Origin: Frankia sp. EI5c
GTDB taxonomy: Bacteria > Actinomycetota > Actinomycetes > Frankiales > Frankiaceae
Direction: 5' to 3'
Assembly: GCF_001636565.1 (NCBI RefSeq)
Contig: NZ_LRTK01000006.1
Coordinates: 159,723-195,080, forward strand
DNA: 35,358 nt
Part shown: in pieces, positions 29,690 through 35,358 of the stretch
Position numbering within the stretch: the stretch's first letter is position 1
How the letters are laid out: the number at the start of each line of letters is the position of its first letter
The notes under the pieces: generated by a model
What the model was told of the DNA's origin: nothing
Database searches by the model: none
The model's input: the letters and a program-made list of their open reading frames with translations, nothing else
Position numbers and translations under genes: made by a program

Positions 29690-30679
29690 CTACGAGTCGA
29701 ACGCCTCCAGGATGGCGTCGGCGGCGAGGCTGGGAGTCAGCGCGCCGTCGCGCACCCGGCGCTCGATGTCGGCGGTCACCGCCCGGACCCCGGGGTGGTC
29801 GTGCAGGCGGGACAGGACGCGGTCCTGGACCATCGCCCACATCCAGTCGACCTGCTGGCGGCGGCGGTGCTCGGCGAGCTCACCCGAGGCGTCGAGGGTG
29901 TCCTGGTGTTTGAGTACCTGTGCCCAGACCGTGTCCAGGCCGGTCTTCTCGGCGGCGCTGCAGGTCAGCACCGGGGTCTGCCACTCGCGGGCGGAACCCT
30001 GAAGTAACCGGATCGCGCCGGCCAGCTCCCGGGCGGCCCGGCGGGCCTCCAGCTCGTGCGGGCCGTCCGCCTTGTTGACCGCGATGACGTCCGCCAGTTC
30101 CAGGACGCCCTTCTTGATGCCCTGCAGCTGGTCCCCCGTGCGGGCCAGGGTCAGGAAAAGGAAGGTGTCCACCATGTCGGCGACCGTGGTCTCGGACTGG
30201 CCGACCCCGACGGTCTCGACGAGCACCACGTCGTAGCCGGCCGCCTCCATGATCACCATGGCCTCGCGGGTGGCCTTGGCGACGCCGCCGAGCGTGCCCG
30301 CGGTCGGCGACGGGCGGATGAACGCCGCGGGATCGGCCGACAGCGCCGCCATCCGGGTCTTGTCCCCGAGGATGCTGCCGCCGGTACGGGTGGACGACGG
30401 GTCGACCGCCAGTACCGCCACCTGGTGGCCCTTGCCGGTCAGCATCGTGCCGAGCGCGTCGATGAACGTCGACTTGCCCACGCCGGGCACGCCGGTGATA
30501 CCCACCCGGCGTGCCTTGCCGGCGTGCGGCAGCAGGGCCACCAACAGCCGCTGGGCGGCCTCGCGATGGTCGGCCCTGGTCGACTCGACCAGGGTGACGG
30601 CCCGTGCGATCCACACCCTGGACGACGCGAGCACACCGTCGGCGTACTCGGCGACGTCGACGGGCCTGCGCGCCACCAC
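29690..30679 (-). CDS. meaB: Methylmalonyl-CoA mutase-associated GTPase MeaB
   Basis: A 329-residue G3E-type P-loop GTPase of normal length. GVPGVGKS (63-70) is Walker A, AVDPSSTRTGGSILGDKTRM follows, ETVGVGQSE is the G3 region and NKAD the base-specificity motif. MeaB gates loading of adenosylcobalamin onto the mutase and protects or repairs it using GTP. GTG 30679 begins 2 bp after the mutB stop; a second GTG follows. The frame stays open much further upstream (to 31981), but that part overlaps mutB and is not coding. Last gene of the mutA-mutB-meaB operon. Confidence 0.95.
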   Translation of the reverse strand: MVARRPVDVAEYADGVLASSRVWIARAVTLVESTRADHREAAQRLLVALLPHAGKARRVGITGVPGVGKSTFIDALGTMLTGKGHQVAVLAVDPSSTRTGGSILGDKTRMAALSADPAAFIRPSPTAGTLGGVAKATREAMVIMEAAGYDVVLVETVGVGQSETTVADMVDTFLFLTLARTGDQLQGIKKGVLELADVIAVNKADGPHELEARRAARELAGAIRLLQGSAREWQTPVLTCSAAEKTGLDTVWAQVLKHQDTLDASGELAEHRRRQQVDWMWAMVQDRVLSRLHDHPGVRAVTADIERRVRDGALTPSLAADAILEAFDS

Positions 30680-30681
30680 GG

Positions 30682-32912
<2,231 letters not shown>

Positions 32913-32913
<1 letters not shown>

Positions 32914-34832
32914 CAGGCCACTCCCGCCTCTGCCAGGGTCGTGCGCAGCACCTCGACGGCGTTGCAGCCGGCGAAGACGTACCCGGTCACGCCCGCGGCG
33001 GCGTCGGTCGCCGCCCGGGTGCCGGCCTTGCCCGCGAGCCACACCGTGCCGGCGCCCGCCGCCCGCAGTGCCTCGGCCACCGGGGCCGCCCACTCGGCGT
33101 ACACCTTGTCCGCCGAGCACAGGCAGGCGACCTTCGCGCCGGACGCGGTGAAGGCCGCGGCGATCGCGGCCGGGTCCGTGCCCGGCCCCGAGTCGGGGGT
33201 GGCCAGACCGCCGGCCTGGAACAGGTTCGCGGCGAAGGTCGACCGGGCGGTGAAGGCCGCCACGCTGCCGATCGTCGCCAGGAAGACCGCCGGGCGAGCC
33301 CCCGTCGACGCGGTGTGGGTGTCCGACCGGGCGCGCAGTTCCTCGTAGTCCTGGTCGTAGGTGATGACCGGCAGACCGGCGCCGGTCCCGGTGCCCGCGG
33401 CGCTTCCGGTGCCCGCGGCCGGCTCCGCCGGGGCGGCCGGGCGCTCGGGCAGCTTCTCGGTCAGGTTCGGGAACTCGCTCACCCCGGTCAGCGGGTCACG
33501 CCGGTGCGCGAGCGCGTCCGCCCGGGCGGCCCAGGTGGCGTCGAGCCGGGCCCGCAGCGATCCGTCGGCCAGCGTCGCGGCGAGACCGCCGGCCCGCTCG
33601 ATCTCGGTGAACACCGCCCATGCCGCCGCGGCGAGGGAGTCGGTCAGGGACTCCACGTACCAGGAGCCACCCGCCGGGTCGACCACCCGGATGAGGCTCG
33701 ACTCCTCCTGCAGCAGGGTCTGCGTGTTGCGCGCGATCCGGCGGGAGAAGTCATCCGGCAGTCCCAGCCGGACATCGAAGGGCAGCACCGTCACCACGTC
33801 CGCGCCGCCGACGCCGGCCGCGAAGCAGGCGACGGTCGTGCGCAGCATGTTCACCCAGGGATCCCGGCGGGTCATCATCGCGGACGAGGTGACCGCGTGC
33901 TGCCGCTGGGCCCACAGCTGCGGCGCCGCGCCGCAGACCTCCGCGACCCGCGCCCACAGCCGGCGGGCGGCCCGCAGCTTGGCGATCGTGAGGAACTGGT
34001 CGGCGGTCGCCGCGTAGCGGAACTCCAGCTGGCCGAGCGCGTCGGCCACGCTCATCCCGGCGCCGGTCAGCTCGCGCAGGTAGGCGACCCCGGTGGCGAT
34101 CGACGCGCCGAGCTCCTGCGCGTCGCTGCCGCCGGCGTCGTGGTAGGCCCGGGCGTCCACGACCAGCGTGCGCAGCCGCGGGTACTCGGCGGCCACCCGG
34201 GGAGCGAGGGCGCGGACCCCGGCGAAGTCGGGGGCCGCGCCCGTCCGGGCCGCGAGGCCGAGCGGGTCCGCCCCGAGCACCCCGCTGACCTGGGAGGCCG
34301 GCACGCCGCGCTCGTCCACGAGAGCCAGGAAGGCGGCCGCGGCCTCGCCCGTGAGCGGGCCGGCGTCCAGGGCGACGGGCGCCAATTCCAGGTAGACCTC
34401 GCGCAGCACCTCGGCCAGCCCGTCCAGCGGGAGCCCGGCCGGCCCCAGCCGCAGCCACAGCGAGGTCACACCGTTCTCCAGGTCGGCGAGCGCCGCCTGG
34501 GCACCGACCTTGGGGTCGGGATGGCTGTGCAGGGCGCGGACGTCCCAGCCGTCGGTGTTGGCGCCCTGCGGGCGCCCACCGCGCACGAACGGCGCGAGTC
34601 CCGGCAGGCCCGTCGGCGCCAGCCCGGCGCCGTCGGCCGCGTCGTACAGCGGCCTGATGTGGATCCCCTCGTAGGTCGAGGACGCGATCAGGTCCTCGAC
34701 CTCGCCGGGCCCGGCATCCTCACCCGCGACCCCGGACTTGCGCAGGACGCCCAGGACGAGGCGCCGCCACTCGTCCCTCGTCGCGCCCGGAAAATCGGCG
34801 GCCAACTCCAGCTCCACCGGTGGAACGGTCAT
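32913..34832 (-). CDS. mutA: Methylmalonyl-CoA mutase small subunit
   Basis: A 639-residue homologue of the catalytic subunit that lacks the base-off B12 His (the region reads [20 protein letters not shown]), as is normal for the non-catalytic MutA. It forms the heterodimer with MutB. Recognisable segments are [40 protein letters not shown] and [17 protein letters not shown]. An Ala/Gly/Pro-rich insertion (about residues 445-470) separates the barrel and C-terminal domains. The ATG at 34832 has only a weak upstream ribosome site. It is the first gene of the operon; no regulator or epimerase gene lies next to it in the window. Confidence 0.95.
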
Positions 34833-34998
34833 GGGTCGGATCGTAGGGGCCCGAGGCCCCAGGGGCCCGGAATGTTCTTCCCGTCACAACCCGTCGGGCC
34901 CGGTCAGAAGCCTGCCGTCGACTGTCGGCACCCGGTCGCGGCTCCTCAGCCGCCGCCACCGCCACCGCCACCACCGCCAGCGGCCTCAGCCGCGCACC

Positions 34999-35358
34999 TC
35001 AGCCGCGGATGAGCAGTACCGCGGCGACGACGACGCCCAGGATTACGACCGCGCCCCGCAGTACCGGGGCGGGAAGGAGCCGGGCGACCCGGGCACCGAG
35101 CACGCCCCCGCACGCGGACGTCACCACCAGGATTCCGGCGAAAGCCCAGGCGACCTGCGCGGTCACCAGGAAGACCACGACGCCGATCGCGTTCACCCCG
35201 AACGACAGCAGCGTCTTGAGCGCGTTCGTCCGCTGCAGCTCGTCGACCAGCAGAATGCCCAGCACTCCCAGCAGGAGCACGCCGAGACCGGCCCCGAAGT
35301 AGGAGCCGTAGGCGCCGGCGACGAACACACCGATCCGCGTGGGCCAGGTGATCCCGCC
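34999..35358 (-). CDS. TauE/SafE-family membrane transporter, 5'-truncated by window edge
   Basis: The last about 119 residues of a second TauE/SafE (DUF81) protein; the reading frame runs off the right edge of the window. The second family motif is GAYGSYFGAGLGVLLLGVLG with QRTNALKTLLSFGVN, followed by three further hydrophobic segments and a short C-terminus. It is a different gene from the TauE-like one at 15.4 kb. Function as sulfite or sulfonate exporter is by family only. Confidence 0.88.
   Translation of the reverse strand, partial: GGITWPTRIGVFVAGAYGSYFGAGLGVLLLGVLGILLVDELQRTNALKTLLSFGVNAIGVVVFLVTAQVAWAFAGILVVTSACGGVLGARVARLLPAPVLRGAVVILGVVVAAVLLIRG

Noticed and set aside
29124-29840. 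238-codon minus-strand frame across the deletion scar
   Set aside because: It runs through antisense of the SDR remnant and meaB in a different frame from the TetR remnant; composition is non-coding.

Overview
The window is about 35 kb of very GC-rich DNA with strong third-position GC bias, GTG and occasional TTG starts, leaderless-looking promoters and actinobacterial families (FDXHR zinc-binding protein, WYL regulators, DUF4232, DevS-type kinase, Acg nitroreductase). It suggests a chromosomal segment of a high-GC actinomycete; Frankia or a relative is my best guess, by feel rather than from a marker gene. No rRNA, tRNA, CRISPR array, insertion sequence or phage gene was seen.

Layout. 1-5.4 kb: the 3' part of an FAD monooxygenase, a MarR regulator divergent from a pirin with a palindrome between them, a VapBC-type toxin-antitoxin pair, a secreted Pro/Ala-rich protein, and an Acg-type nitroreductase. 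4.3-9.1 kb (minus strand): a DevS/DosS-like haem GAF histidine kinase, an Rv2004c-like two-domain kinase and the Acg-like nitroreductase, all in one direction. This set recalls the mycobacterial hypoxia (DosR) regulon, but no DosR gene lies in the window. 9.8-12.7 kb: a Nudix-like protein with a damaged Nudix box, an FDXHR zinc protein, and a WYL regulator divergent from a PPOX-family flavoprotein across a 16-bp perfect inverted repeat. 12.9-16.4 kb: thiolase, alpha-methylacyl-CoA racemase, a TauE/SafE transporter with an abnormal start, and a small membrane protein. 16.6-20.8 kb: a DUF4232 protein, then a tiny leader ORF overlapping two tandem CNNM/CBS membrane proteins, the first ending in a 16-unit Gly-rich minisatellite. 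20.8-23.1 kb: an orphan LivJ-type lipoprotein and a guanidinoacetate-methyltransferase-like enzyme. 23.4-28.8 kb: a Ser/Thr kinase with an external WD40 domain, convergent with a remarkable Hsp70-TM-PstS fusion. 29.1-29.65 kb: a deletion scar joining the 3' ends of a TetR and an SDR gene. 29.7-34.8 kb: mutA-mutB-meaB for methylmalonyl-CoA mutase. 35 kb: the end of a second TauE-like gene.

The metabolic theme is acyl-CoA handling: thiolase and racemase process (branched) acyl-CoA, and the mutase operon converts propionate-derived methylmalonyl-CoA to succinyl-CoA. The second theme is sensing: the haem histidine kinase, the receptor-like Ser/Thr kinase and the Hsp70-PstS fusion. The last two share a plan of cytoplasmic nucleotide-binding module, linker, single membrane helix and external domain. 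The Hsp70 module has lost two canonical catalytic residues, so it may be a nucleotide-binding signalling module rather than a chaperone; this protein is my strongest candidate for something undescribed.
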